Positions 1 through 12,041 are shown, counted from the stretch's first letter. The stretch: DNA of 64,000 bases from Schizochytrium sp. TIO01 (GCA_004764695.1 SMSO01000004.1:2011501-2075500); one strand, 5' to 3'. A program made the numbers and translations. Notes: generated from the letters alone by a model not told the origin.

Positions 1-197
1 TGGCAGAAACAGTCTCCTTCCTAGACCGTTTCGTCGCGGACTGTGAGCGGCGCCTCGTTGGGGTCTCGATGCGTATGAAGAGAACAGAGAGTCTCTTGGC
101 CATCTTGGAAACCAAGTTACGCAGTGTGCCTGGACTTGAGGCTCTGGATACCAACCCAAGGCCTTCTCAACAGCTTGTTGAAGACAGTTCCAGGTGA
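1..197 (+). CDS. WASHC3: WASH complex subunit 3 (CCDC53)-like, 3' end only
   Basis: The frame opening at base 3 runs for 64 residues to TGA at 195-197; the 5' part lies outside the window. It reads FLDRFVADCERRLVGVSMRM, then a heptad-like stretch, then LETKLRSVPGL. This matches the conserved core of CCDC53/WASHC3, where animal proteins have a FLNRF..CEEKL..L..R block, a short coiled coil, and a LDAKLSSIPGL block. WASHC3 is a small coiled-coil subunit of the WASH complex, which activates Arp2/3 on endosomes. The frame stops soon after the core, whereas animal homologues carry another conserved block further on. A possible donor (GTGAAT at 194) overlaps the stop. It could splice to an acceptor after a pyrimidine tract at 450-464 and add about 14 residues ending at TAG 505-507, but that tail resembles nothing I know. 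Identity is fairly sure; the C-terminus is not. Confidence 0.7.
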   Translation, partial: AETVSFLDRFVADCERRLVGVSMRMKRTESLLAILETKLRSVPGLEALDTNPRPSQQLVEDSSR

Positions 198-507
198 ATT
201 CAACATAATGTAAATTAGCCATATCTTTGTATTTCAATGGAAAGACCATTCCACTAGGCAGGCATAAAACCAAAAGAGACTGACTGACCTATATCATCAA
301 CTCTGATTTCTAAAGGCCAGGCCAAGAACTTGTCACAGAACACATGAAATGGCATGTATTTTGTACGCCAGGAGTAGTACTTGATCGTGAACCTTAATCT
401 TAATCAAAATGGACAGAGCTACGTGATTGGTGGCATCAAGCACAAATCATTTTTTCCTGTTTAGACTTGAGCGTTATTGCCGTTTCGTGCTTCTTCTTTT
501 ATCGTAG

Positions 508-1495
508 CTTCATCGCCAAGCCAATGGAGCATGAAGAATGCGCATAAAATCCACCGACTACTGTGAGTTGCTTGCAGTCAGACTTTTAAATTACCGTTCT
601 TTCTGCAGGAAAATACATCTTCTATGAAACAAATACTCTTCATGAATGAGGAATATTCATACATCTGTTTCCACCCAAGTGGTGAGACTGGCTTGAAGAG
701 TCGTACGCGGTCTTGTTTATTTCGTGAAAATATTTAGATCCTGCTAATGTCATCATATGCTAAGAAAAACGATTCTGTGCCATAATCTAGAGATAGGTCG
801 AGACAAAGAACATAAAGCAATGAATATTTTGAATGTGATAAGATGGGCTTGATAATGTTCGGGAGTGTCTCTTGGGACATAGGTACAAATATTCATAGAG
901 AGATCGTGAAAGGAAGAATGAAGGAGAGGATAGAGAATTGAGCAGAGAGAATTTAAAGATCAGAGAGTTTGCTTTATAGGGTAAATAAAAATAAGAGTAT
1001 GAGGGTCGCGACATTGAGATGCAACAACATATAGACACACGAAAAACAAATTGCTTATGGTGTATACACACAGGTTAAGTTGGAAGGGGGGTTGTTCAAA
1101 GTCAAGACACAGCGGTGCAACCACGCTTCTCCATCCTTGCAAAAAAAGAAAAAGAGGTGAGCTCATCTCTCACCACGATGTTCTTATCATGTGTACTTTT
1201 ATGGTCGTGGAGTGAGGGAGTTCCATTGTGAAGACAGAGGAGCTCACATTTGCAAGGAGAGGCGGTGCGGGGTTGCGAAACGAATACAAAGGGTAGAGAG
1301 TGCAAAGCCCATGAGAGAGGATGAATGAAGGAAAAGATATGCATCAAAAGGAGAGACAACAACCCGTGTGCAGGGAATTGTGTTTTCAGTAGGAAAGTAG
1401 TCTTCATCATCGGTAAAAAGTAAAAGGGTTTCATGGGCCTCTGCTGGAATTGGTTGCGGCGGCGGCTACTGCTGCTCGCATGGGCGCAGGGGCAC
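508..1495. other. Intergenic, no supported gene
   Basis: This stretch lies between the WASHC3-like end and the 3' end of the minus-strand kinase. Open frames here are short, start mostly at non-ATG codons and have no recognisable motif. A pyrimidine-rich tract ending in CTGCAG at about 592-609 looks like a splice acceptor, but no frame behind it continues the WASHC3-like protein. The part next to 1495 is presumably the 3' UTR of the kinase. Confidence 0.5.
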
Positions 1496-3106
1496 TTAGA
1501 CACGGAGCAGGTTTTTGTTGTTGTCCATGGAGGACTTTTCGAACCAAAGGTCTTCGGCAAATTCCTCGGGCATGGAGGCAAAGCCGGTGAGTTCAAGGTT
1601 GAATGCACAGGATGAGCACGGGTCAACACGGAGAAGCTCCTTGGTGAAGGTGCCGTCGAAGTTAGATGTGTCGATCTCGTTAGAGAGACTTGGGATAAAT
1701 TCCGGCTCGTACTCATGAGCAGCAAGACGGTCCCAGTCAAGGCCATCAAAGAACGGGTGAGCCATGACATTGGATGATCCCTCATTGCCAAAGCCCAAGC
1801 GGTCTCGCTCGTCATACTTGAGAAGCGAGGCAATAAAGTCCTTAGCATCGGCCGAGACGGGTCTCATTTTGCCCGGTGTTTTGGGGAACTGGAGGTCGCA
1901 GGCGAGGATCTTGTTGAGCATGGCCTTGCGCTCACGAGAATAAAATGGCGGGATGCGGAAGAGCATCTCGTACATGAGGATTCCGAGTGCCCACCAGTCG
2001 ACAGTCTTGCCGTAAGTAGCGTTGCGGTCGTTCTTCTTGGTGGTAGCACAGAGAATGAGCTCGGGGCTGATGTACTCTGGTGTGCCGCAGATTGAGTAGC
2101 AGCGCATCAGGTTATCATCACCACATTTGTTGAATTGAATTGAGAGTCCAAAGTCCGTGAGGCGGAGGTGTCCCTTATTATCTAAGAGAACGTTTTCCGG
2201 CTTGAGGTCACGGTAGATAATGCCGTTCTCGTGCAAGAAGGCGAGTGCGGAGGTAATTTCTGCGACGTACATGCGTGTCCTGGACTCGCTAAATACGCCT
2301 TGCCTCTGCATGTGTTGGAAGAGCTCGCCTCCAGGAGCATACTCGAGGAACATGAAGATTTTGTCCTTATTTTGGAAAGACCCGTGAAAGCTCGTCACGA
2401 ACGGGTGCTCGCCGACCGTGTGCAGCACGAGGTTTTCCATTTCTGCGTGTTCGACCTTGGTGCTTACGGGACGTACGCTGCGAGTGGTTCCTGGTTTATC
2501 CACAAGGTTGGACTTGGCAACCTCCTTGACAGCAATAAGGCGGCCTGTCTTTTTATGCCGCATGAGCATGACTTTACCATATCCACCACGACCGATCACA
2601 GAGACAGCACGAAGAGCGGCGGGGTCTGCGGGGTCTCTAAATGCGTTTCCGCCTTTGGTGGCCACAAGGATGTCAAGCGCGGTCTTTTTTGATGCAGCTT
2701 GGTTGCTTGATGATGAGGAGCCGCTGTGCGATCCAGCGCCTGCTTTCGCTAAGGCCTTCTTGGACCCAAAGACCATCCAGTTCATCACCTTGTTAAAACG
2801 CGTACCACTGGACCTGTGGCTCGCCGCGGACGCGGTGCTGACTGCGCTGGAGCAGCTCGCTGCTGACGCGGAGGAGTCATTCGACCTCGACCTCGCGTTG
2901 CGCGGCGAGGCAGAGGCGGAGGCCGAGGAGGGAGACGCGTTGTTATTGCTGCTGTTGTTTGAAGAGGTCGCCGCCGCCCCATTGACGGCGTCCTCCTCGC
3001 ACTTGCTGCTGCTCGAGTCTCCGGCCTCGCCCTTACCCATGTTGGTCCACACGGTCGAGAGGTACGAGGTGCCCTCGGCGAACCATCCCGCCAAGACACG
3101 CTCCAT
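1496..3106 (-). CDS. AGC-family serine/threonine protein kinase
   Basis: Product of 536 residues. The open frame extends upstream to a TTG at 3190, but ATG at 3106 has a good context (ACAATGG) and is preferred; ATG 3040 is a second option. Residues 1 to about 150 are low complexity, rich in Ser, Ala and Asn. The kinase domain follows: glycine loop GRGGYGKV (about 172-179), IAVK lysine 194, YRDLKPEN (catalytic Asp 300), DFG (Asp 318), activation segment SICGTPEYISPE with Ser 338 in the position PDK1 phosphorylates in this family, and DWWALG. Asn-Asp and Lys-rich residues are inserted before YGKTVDWW. The tail has the AGC extension (HPFFDGLDWDRL, then SNFDGTF), placing it with RSK, S6K, AKT and PKC-like kinases. 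The C-terminal hydrophobic motif reads LTGFAS, without the usual Ser/Thr and aromatic residue. The exact subfamily and its substrates cannot be told. Confidence 0.92.
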   Translation of the reverse strand: MERVLAGWFAEGTSYLSTVWTNMGKGEAGDSSSSKCEEDAVNGAAATSSNNSSNNNASPSSASASASPRNARSRSNDSSASAASCSSAVSTASAASHRSSGTRFNKVMNWMVFGSKKALAKAGAGSHSGSSSSSNQAASKKTALDILVATKGGNAFRDPADPAALRAVSVIGRGGYGKVMLMRHKKTGRLIAVKEVAKSNLVDKPGTTRSVRPVSTKVEHAEMENLVLHTVGEHPFVTSFHGSFQNKDKIFMFLEYAPGGELFQHMQRQGVFSESRTRMYVAEITSALAFLHENGIIYRDLKPENVLLDNKGHLRLTDFGLSIQFNKCGDDNLMRCYSICGTPEYISPELILCATTKKNDRNATYGKTVDWWALGILMYEMLFRIPPFYSRERKAMLNKILACDLQFPKTPGKMRPVSADAKDFIASLLKYDERDRLGFGNEGSSNVMAHPFFDGLDWDRLAAHEYEPEFIPSLSNEIDTSNFDGTFTKELLRVDPCSSCAFNLELTGFASMPEEFAEDLWFEKSSMDNNKNLLRV

Positions 3107-3691
3107 TGTGCCTGCCTGCCTGCCTGCCGAGCGAAGGCAGAAGCAGCGGAGATGTGGAGAAGTAGGTTTCGTGTTTGCTTGCCTACTCAACGAGCGATCG
3201 TCTATTTATTCTTCACTTCTCTATTTCTCCATTGTTTCTTCCTCTCTTCCTCCTCTCTCTCTCTCATCATTCCTTGATTCATTGTTGTCATTTATATATA
3301 AGCTTTCCTTCCTTACTGAAGAACTTATAAGTTGTTCAAACAAACTAATTAATCAATAAAATAAATACTTAGTGTTGTTTTCTCCGGGTAGCTGGCCGCA
3401 ACTACCAAAAGCTGACAACTCACTCTTCGTAATGATTAGCCTTACTTCCTTCTTCTTTTTGGGTGTATAATAAACAGATTAAAACTCCTTTCTTTCTTTT
3501 CAATTAAAAATAAGAATAAGAGAAACTTTCATTCGCGTGCTCTTCTTCCAATTAGTCTTGCGGTAAATTTCTCGTTTTATTTCTTTCCCTGTTCCTCTTT
3601 TTTCTTTCTTTTTGGCGCATCGCTCACTTGTACCACTCGGAGAGGGAAAGAAAAGCACATTCGAACGACCTTAACGCAAGCTCAGCTGAGA

Positions 3692-3781
3692 TTGTTTGTT
3701 TGTTTGTTTGTTTGTTTGTTTGTTTGTTTGTTTGTTTGTTTGTTTGTTTGTTTGTTTGTTTGTTTGTTTGTTTGTTTGTTT
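3692..3781. repeat. (TTTG)n microsatellite
   Basis: About 22 uninterrupted copies of TTTG lie upstream of the kinase start. The same tetranucleotide forms a much longer array at the right end of the window. The apparent FVCL-repeat protein in this stretch is an artefact, because a 4-bp unit gives a 12-bp (four-codon) period in all three frames. Confidence 0.97.
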
Positions 3782-4446
3782 GAATATTGGTTTGTTTGTT
3801 GTTTCATCGATGCATTGATACCTCGATTCACCGATTACCACCACCTCCCAAAGGAAGGCAGGTATTTGTTTATCAACTAATAAATCTAATGCTCTTACTA
3901 TTATTAAAAGCCTGAGGGTGGGTAAGTATGTATGTACTTTCCACTCACTCTTTTGTTTCTTTTACTTTTTTTATTATTATTCTTAAAATAACACAAAAAA
4001 TAATAATACTAAAAACAAACAATACATTTAATTAAACATGCGTTCTATTCTCGATGATGGTTTTTATTCTTCTTCTCTTTTCGATGATACGAGCAGGAGA
4101 TTCTTACTTTTGTTGTATGTTCTTTTTATTTAAAAATGTTTTATTTTAAAGATAATGCTCAAGGTATTTACTAATTTCTCTCACTTCTGAATGGCTATTT
4201 TCATTTCATTCTTTTTTAAAACCCTGTTCTATTCATAAAAATGGCCGTAAACCAGAGTAAATAAAGTAAACGAAGCGCGGCCTCGTATTCCTCCTTTCCG
4301 CAGGGCGGAGAGAGCGGGAGCACTGTGCCCCTTCTCTTCCCAGACGGCTCTTCTTCTCTAATAGAAGATAAAAAGGCCTTCTTTCTTCAAGTCCACCATC
4401 TCGCTGCCGTTCTTTCCTACCTACAAACAAAAAACAAAATGAAATA

Positions 4447-4505
4447 AAACAAAACAAAACAAAACAAAACAAAACAAAACAAAACAGAAAAGAAAAGAAA
4501 AGAAA
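4447..4505. repeat. (AAAAC)n grading into (AAAAG)n
   Basis: About eight copies of a pentanucleotide AAAAC (TTTTG on the other strand) are followed directly by three copies of AAAAG. Replacement of C by G in the last unit position looks like slippage after a point mutation. Confidence 0.9.
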
Positions 4506-4875
4506 CAGCCTCAAACAAAGAAGAAGACTAATCATGTTCTCTTCCTCACAAATCGACAGAGAATTCTTTCAATTAAAAGCAAACAAATAAACAAATAAAT
4601 AGACAAATAAATAGACAATCGAGGCTCTTTGCAGTGTTTCTTTGTTTAGCTCGAGGATCTCTCTCACCATAAGCATACATCATCGCAAACCAAGATCTTT
4701 CCTCAGGCAGAGACCCTCCCTTCAAAGCCGGCCAGGCACCTCTTCTCCAGGCCCTCCTCTCAAGCCGACCTGCTCGTAGAGGCAGCCTCCTCAGGCCTGC
4801 GAGAACTCCAGTAACGCAGGCAGACCCCTCCCTCCCTCCCTCGGCGAGCAATTCCTCCGTTCTTTCTCTCTCTCC

Positions 4876-4940
4876 GTTCCTTTCCGCTGTTCTTTTCCGC
4901 TGTTCCTTTCCGCTGTTCCTTTCCGCTGTTCCTTTCGGCT
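4876..4940. repeat. 13-bp tandem repeat, five units
   Basis: Five contiguous copies of GTTCCTTTCCGCT. The second has one T for C and the fifth one G for C. The 13-bp period is not a multiple of three, so it does not encode an in-frame protein repeat. Confidence 0.93.
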
Positions 4941-5283
4941 CCGTTCTGTTCTCCCCGCCGGAGAGAGACCGTCTCACTCGCTGAGTGATCAACCATCCAT
5001 CGGTAAATCGATCAACCCTCACCAACTGACGCCTTGAGCAGACTGACTTGCTGATTTACTGACTGACTGGCTCACTGACTCACTCCCTGGCTGATTGGCT
5101 GACCGCCTCATCCACTGCCCTCGCGGATGACAGCCTAGCGAGGCTAGCGGCCTGAGTCCAACGCAGACAGATCCCATCGCTCAGTTGGTTATTTTGTTGA
5201 GTCTTTGCGGAGGCACCTTTTAGGGACCTCGTTCCACTTCGCCGCGAGAACGGTTTGGAACACTCCCAATCGGTCGATCGATC

Positions 5284-5316
5284 GTTCTTTCTTTCTTTCT
5301 TTCTTTCTTTCTTTCC
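5284..5316. repeat. (CTTT)n microsatellite
   Basis: About eight copies of CTTT within a pyrimidine-rich stretch. It is the short form of the larger array at about 8.3 kb. Confidence 0.93.
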
Positions 5317-8270
5317 TCTTCCCGCCTGAAGAGAACAGGCGTGATAGTGGTCATGATGACGTTATTTAATTTATTTTCATTCTTTTTAGTATTTTAAAAT
5401 GCGCTTGATTGAAAATTGAATTTGAATTCAACTATGAACGGCACTCACTCACATCACAGAGAGAGCGGAGCGGATGGCAAAGAAGAACGTTCTTCTTCTG
5501 GCAAATTGGTACACCTGTCTTCGCGCATTCATTGATTGTGTCAAACCTTCAAGAAAGCCGCGCCGACGACCAGCTGAACGCAGGTGCTCGCGGAATCAGC
5601 CATTCGGCCAGGCAGCCGGAAGAGAAGAAGCCGGGCGAGGGGAAGAGGAGGAAGGCCTCCAGGTCTTCGCATAGCTCAAGCCAAGAGGCCGAGCGGGGCC
5701 TTGGCCGATACGCGCCTCGAAAGAAAGACTTACCTTCCTTGCTCTCGCCCGCCTTCGATCCTTGTTCTTCGTTCTCTCTTTCTTTCAGGCTTTCTTTCGA
5801 AACACCATTAAAATACGCAGACCGGTCTTTAAAGTACAAGCGTTGGTAGGCCTGAGTATACGTATTACCGTAGAGTGCTTATTTTAAGACGGATCAAGTA
5901 CCAGCGCGTGTGAGCTTGTGAATGAATATACTAAGTTTATGAAGGACTGACTTTCTCACTTATGAAACAGAAGTGAAATAATAATCACAATAACAGTACT
6001 TTTTATACTCATAAACAGTAAAAATGGAAAAACGAGGTAACAGGAGTCTTTGCTCTGTTTATGCTTAAAACCAATATATTCATTTCTAATTAATTAATTA
6101 TTTATTTGTTTATTTGTTTATTTATTTAAATATGTATTTATATGTTCACAGCTAGACTGACTACTAGTATAAAGAACGAGAACAAAATGGTAGAACGAGC
6201 GAGCGAGGAGACAGCAGAAAGAGGGCAACATAACCAACTAAGCGGCGGACGACATGGTCGGCGCAGGGAGGGTGGAAAGGTGGGCGAATCAACTTCAATT
6301 GACCGCTAGCAGCCCAAGAACCGATCGATCAATCGAACAAACTAACAGAGAGAGGGTCTCTTTCTCAAGATCTCCCTTGACAAACTTTACATGGTTGTGC
6401 AATTTCGCAGCACAGGACTCAACGAAGTTCTTTCAGGTCCTCCTTCACCTTCGTTGACCTTTGCCCGTTCTTCTCCTGGTACTGTTCTTCATCGCAGCCT
6501 AACCCTAGCTACCTTTCAGGTATTCTCGTGTTCTCTTTCAACCAACACTCTCAGTCTCATGCCCCGTGTCTTGTGCGAGAAACCCACGCCCCTGGGTCTC
6601 CTCTTTCTTTCTGTTTAGGTGTTCTGTTCTTCGCCGCCTGACCGGTGATAACAGTGCTAAACTGGAGAACAGTACGAGGTGCTCCTTTCGATCATACTCG
6701 AATGTGTTGGTTTCAATCATGAACAAATAACTGCGTCCATGCTCGCCGATCTCGGCACTCCGAAGCTGCTCTTCAGAGCACTCCAAGCAGGCCGCCTTTG
6801 CCTTGGCGAGCATCCACACGTAGCCAGCCACTTTATCGAATGCCGCGGCCATTGGGCTTGCGAGGCTGTGTTTTGCTTTCTGCTCATCGTCCATGGTCCA
6901 TAATCGATGCTCTCTATGAGAAAAACAGCGAAAGAGAGAAAGAGTGAGTGAGTGAGTGAGTGTGTATATGTATGTATGTATGTATGTTTGCATGCATGTA
7001 ATGTATTATGAGGGTGTATGTCTCTCTTTCTCATTGCGGGCGCCGCTCTCGAGGGGGCGATAGCAGTAGTGCTACTGTTTCGCCGCATACGTTACCTTCC
7101 CCGCGCAGACAGGAGGGACCAAAGGAGCGAAGAAACAGTCAAAGACTCACGTCCATCTTGTTCTTCTTCTTTTTGCTCCTGATTGATTGTTATCATCTTT
7201 TTACTTGATAATAATTTTTTGCAAAATAGAATTAAAATAAACTCAATGTATTTGCGCCTTTTGTCACACCCGATTCTTCACTTCACTTCACTTCACCTTC
7301 ACAATTGGGCGTTCTTATTTCATGAGTTATCGATAAATGAACTAAAAATAGCGCTCTTTCATTTGGAACCATCGAAAATGTTTTCAACTAAAAAAGCATT
7401 CAGAGTTTAATTCGCAATGGCAAAGAAAGAACAGTCACCACCATCGCCCATAGAGATACGCTTAGAGACCCAAGTCGCCTGTCCTCTAGCGATGGAGTGT
7501 TCAATATGCAGATTTAAGGACGCCTAAGGGGCGGCTAGTGTTCTGGTAGGAGGGAGAGCACTAAGACCTGCTAGGCGGACCTAGGTCTGAAAAGTGTCGC
7601 CGCCTCGAAGGTGCGTACTTTTCCCGTTCTTTGGCTGAGAACCAATTCTGTGCGGAAAGACTGGAACGAAGGGCGCGGGAAGCTCCGCAAAAGCAGGCGG
7701 TCTGGTGCGTGGAATGGCCTTCTAGGCCTGCAGACTCCGCTCGGACGCCCACCGATCCCACCCGCACCCTCCTCCCTGGATCTGCCTCGCCCTCTTTCCG
7801 CCTCAGCGCCAAAGGCGGAGGGCGTTCAGAACGAGAAGATGGCGGTGATGGCAGGCGGAATGGAACGGTGACCGGCTGGAAAGAACAGGTGGAGAGAACG
7901 AACGAAGGAAAGAAAGAAAAAACGAATTGAAGAAAGAAAGAAAGAAGAACGATTGGGCTTTGCAAAGGAAGGAGAAAGGGAGAGAACAAGAACAACGAAC
8001 GAAAGGGCCAAAAGGACCAAAGGCGCCAAAAAGGGGCCAAAGGGGCGAGGAAGAAGAAACAAGAGAACTCCAAGGCTCAGCCTCGCCGCGAGAAGTCTGC
8101 GTGAAAGCGGGCCAACGCCGGCGCTGGGCACTGCGCCGCGCGGGCAAATCGGCACCAGTCGTAGCACCGGCACGGCCCCGAGAGCCTCGCGGCGCCCGGC
8201 AGGAGACAGACAGGCGGCTGCTCGTCTTCTTGAGCCGCAGAGCTCAGGATTCTGCAAGATCTTGTGATCT

Positions 8271-8273
8271 CCT

Positions 8274-8349
<76 letters not shown>

Positions 8350-8427
8350 AATTTCTTTCTTTCTTTCTTTCTTTCTTAATTTCTTTCTAATCAGATTTCT
8401 TTCTGATTTCTTTCTTTCTTTCTTTCC
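8271..8427. repeat. (CTTT)n array, interrupted
   Basis: A polypyrimidine array of about 155 bp, mostly CTTT units. It is pure at the left (8271-8348) and broken further right by TTAATTT and ATCAGATTT interruptions. The right part also shows a repeat of the larger block ATTTCTTTCT. A tract of this kind can form triplex (H-) DNA; that is general knowledge of mirror-symmetric pyrimidine tracts and was not tested here. Confidence 0.95.
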
Positions 8428-8679
8428 TCGTGAAGAATGATATACCCAATTGCGAAGGATCTAACTCTGCTCGAGGAGAAAGACGCCGGCAAGGGAGAAG
8501 GGGACAGGGAAGACGCACGCCGCTGAGGCTTGAGCCAGGCCTGCCCATGCCTGCTCGGCTTTCTTCCCGAGCTCCGCCACCATGCGCGCCTGACCCGGAG
8601 GTGAACCCGCGGTTCTATCTTTCTTTCTTTCTTGAAGACTTTCACACCTCGCTCTCTTCGCCCGTGTCCGAAAATGCAC

Positions 8680-8715
8680 GGGCGCGTATTTTAATGTGGG
8701 CGCGTATTTTAATGC
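8680..8715. repeat. 18-bp tandem duplication
   Basis: Two adjacent copies of GGGCGCGTATTTTAATG followed by T or C. It sits in a GC-rich block of the gene-poor region. Confidence 0.9.
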
Positions 8716-10738
8716 GGGCTCGCTCGTTCTGCTTGCTGTCTGTATAATAGGTAGCAAGCAGCAGCAGCGGCAGCTGAGGTCGCCGCGCTAGAAACGGCTC
8801 GAGGGCCGCGAGGGAGGAACCGAGAAGCTGCTGCGAGGCAGCAGAACGGGACCCTGGCGCCTTCTCCTGGGGCCGAAGATGCGAGCGAGTTTAACCGCGC
8901 AAAGCTCCTCTGCGTCTGACTCTGCAGCGACGAGAAGCTCGAGCTCGAGCACGTTTCCCCTTTTTGGATGAATTAAGTTTTTTTATTGTTTATTATTATT
9001 TATTTAGTTATGTATTTATTTTAAATTATAAAATTAATAAGAAAATAGCATATTTATGAAGCAAGCAGTTTCTAGCGCATAGACCTTCGCATCTTTGCGA
9101 GAATGGACATGGATTATAACACCGCATCAGAGAGAGAGGCCTCAGCGAGAAGGTCTCAAGCTGGGGAAACCCGGAGGGAGCTGCTTTGGAGTGGCTGATT
9201 ACCGTTCAGTTGCTGGGAACTCGCGGGCCAATCACAAAGAAAGAAAGAAAGAAAGAAAGCCTGCATTTATTTTCGCTCAAAGTACCCTTCCGATATCGAT
9301 GATACAGATTAACTACTAATCAAGTCCAGGGACCAGCGAGAGCCTTTGCGCTGTTTGGCGTTCTCTGCACCTCATTGAGAGGAACACCACAATGGCAAAG
9401 ACAGAATCGTTCTCTCTCCCGCTGTTCTATTCGCGCTGGTCAATTGAAAGAGTTGTGTTTATTTAGTCTTCCGCGGAGCGATTGATCGCCTGTTCTCATG
9501 CTGGCAAGCGAGCACCTAGTACCTAGGTAGCACTTTTTTTTCTATTTAGGTTTCGAGTTCTTTTCATTGGGTGCTACTTTTTAAGGTGAAAGGAACAGTA
9601 GAGAGCAATAACAATATTGATTTGAAAGCAAGTTTGAACAAGAGAAATTGATTTCTTTCAAATGTTTGTTTGCTCTGCGATGGAATTATCAAAATCATCG
9701 GAAAGTGAAGTAAAAACTCGAACGAAAGCAGTGATCGGCGGCGTGGGTCCTTAAGGTAGGTTATATATATGTATGTATGTGTATGCATGTATGTTTATCA
9801 AATCAAAAGCACGTATCTTTTGTTGAAAGTATGGATGTTTATTAGAGTCATCGATTGGGTGTAATACGAAGAGTGAATGCGGAATGCTGCGCAGAAAAGA
9901 AAGCGGACCCTGGCGTGTGCATGGGCTGCCGGAAGACCACGCGTACAGGCCGCCCCTGGGCAGCGAAGAAGAGAGCAAAGCGAAGATCTGGCCCGCTTGG
10001 CGCGACTGAGACAGGCCTCGCCGCGTCCTCCTCTGTCTGCCCTTGCGCAGAATGTGCACTCAATCCAACGAGGAGGATGTCATTTATTTATTATAAACAC
10101 GTACGTGCATACATTTACATACATTTATTTATACGTGCCCACTCTAGGTAGGTAGGTACGTGCCAGCTAGCAAACCAGATACCTGAATGGCTAGTAGTGC
10201 TTGTGAATAGCAATACTTCACCCTACCTACTGTATGAGTAGAGCTCACTATGAAGGAGGGGTGTGCACTGACGTGCCTGCCTCTCACTTTTCCTTTTCAT
10301 CATGGCTCCTGATTTTTGGTGATCCTCTGGGTTGGCAAAGCTTGAACTTCGAATTGACGACCCTTGTGCGGAGGGACTTACGTGCACACGCACACACAAT
10401 GCACACGCTCGTAATTGGTGCTGGCAATTTACTTCCTGTGGATCCGTGCCTTGGCTGTCGAACTTGAGCGTTTTTATGCGGCCCCCTTCACCGCCATTGA
10501 GTTAGCGTTGTGAGTTATGATGGATGCTACAGATGTTGTGAAAGTCGATCAACTTGAATAAATAAATATATTTTGTCCCTGTGGACGAAGCTCCGTAGCG
10601 CCGCTGCTACCGCAATCCCTAGCACTACTCCGATTCTCTGCGAAGAATGGCCGTCCGTGTGCATGCATGAGGACATTCAAAGTTGCTTGGTCTTGAATCA
10701 AGTTTGGCGGTCTTTATTTTTTGCCAGTTATTGCTGCA

Positions 10739-10793
10739 ATGAATGAATGAATGAATGAATGAATGAATGAATGAATGAATGAATGAATGAATG
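10739..10793. repeat. (ATGA)n microsatellite
   Basis: About 13 copies of ATGA (TCAT on the other strand), ending in ATGGATCC. The FIHS-repeat open frame on the minus strand is an artefact of it. Confidence 0.95.
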
Positions 10794-12041
10794 GATCCAT
10801 TGCAATATCGAGATGCCCACGGCGTATGATAAGTCATCGGCGGTGCAGTGCTTCCACGCCCTGAACTGCAGCCTTTATTGCAAAGTACAGCTTTAACCCA
10901 CGTCGTGCGAGGTATGCATGCACACGTTCTCGAGCTTGCTGGGGGGCTTCTGCGGCATAAATTGTACTAATTTGAGACATAGCAGTACCGGTAGCACCCC
11001 TAGTGCCAACTTGGATGAAGTAATTCGACACCAAATTCACAAATAAATTAGACTTTTAGTTCAACACTTAGTCTTGCTAATCTTGAAATTAAGTTTGTGG
11101 GGTACCAAACTTTGTCATTGCTCCTTTCCGATGAAGTGGAATAACTTCTTCATAGACTTTTTTACTTCCCCTTTTCTTCTCTTTTTTAAATAACTCAATA
11201 GTAAAATTTTATTTTATGCATGTATGTTTATGTAAAATAATTACCACATAAAAGGGCTTTTGTTGTTCTTACTCTTGTTCTTTTTCCTTTTATTTGGATT
11301 TGTTTTTAATTTAAAAGAGTGTTTTGGTGTATTTATTAACTTCAATTAAAAAAAAAAAAAAAAAAAGTACTAGAAATTCTTTCATGATAACTTTTTTAAC
11401 AAATGAACATCAGGCGAAAGTTTTTTTCCCCGCCCCGTGTCGTCGTCGTCTTGGAAAGGGGGTGGTGTTACAGAAGAGCTTGCGCTACCCAAGTTCAAAA
11501 GGACCTTCGACCAGCGCTGAGACCTACAGTTATTTTTGGCGTTATACAGCGACTTGATACCTTTTCCTCTCTGCTTGAGGACTTCTTAGACATGGCGTCT
11601 TCATCGCTGTTGAACTATTAATCATTAGTGTTTCCTGCTAAAATTCTTGCACGAAATGATGATGATAAGTGCACCAGGGTAGGAGGAGCACCGCGCTGCC
11701 GGCCCCCAGACTTTCTGTTGGGCAAAGCTCTGGGGCGAGGAAAAGAAACCAACTCGGACTCACCAAAGTTGAACAACGAGTAATTGTGGATAGCAAAATG
11801 CAAGAGACTGCGTGCTGCCTTATTAGCTGCGCAGAAAAGAACCTTGCACTTAACTTACTGTAAATAAAACCACGGCGCGCGTGCAGCAGCGGATATACCA
11901 AGTTTTCGACAAATGTGATAAATCACAGATGGTGCCAGCCAACCAGCTCAAAGTGAAGTGCAATGACGTCGTTCGGCAACACCCTTGATATCTACAAAAA
12001 TCGAACTTGGGTGAGGTACACGCAATTCCATGTTTCCTGTT

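Larger units (their letters stand above)
3107..9000. other. Left part of a 24-kb gene-poor region
   Basis: I could not support any gene. Open frames here are short and mostly result from GC-rich purine or pyrimidine blocks (for example 4680-5000, 5540-5800, 7660-8260, 8460-8620) rich in Arg, Glu, Ser or Pro in any frame, or from microsatellites. Structured elements are listed separately: (TTTG)n, (AAAAC)n, (CTTT)n, a 13-bp unit repeated five times and an 18-bp duplication. The first few hundred bases hold the promoter and 5' leader of the kinase, in a pyrimidine-rich stretch at 3190-3280. Confidence 0.5.

Noticed and set aside
2231-3359. Plus-strand frames of 153 and 313 residues opposite the AGC kinase
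   Set aside because: They are antisense to a certain kinase gene and show no motif of their own.
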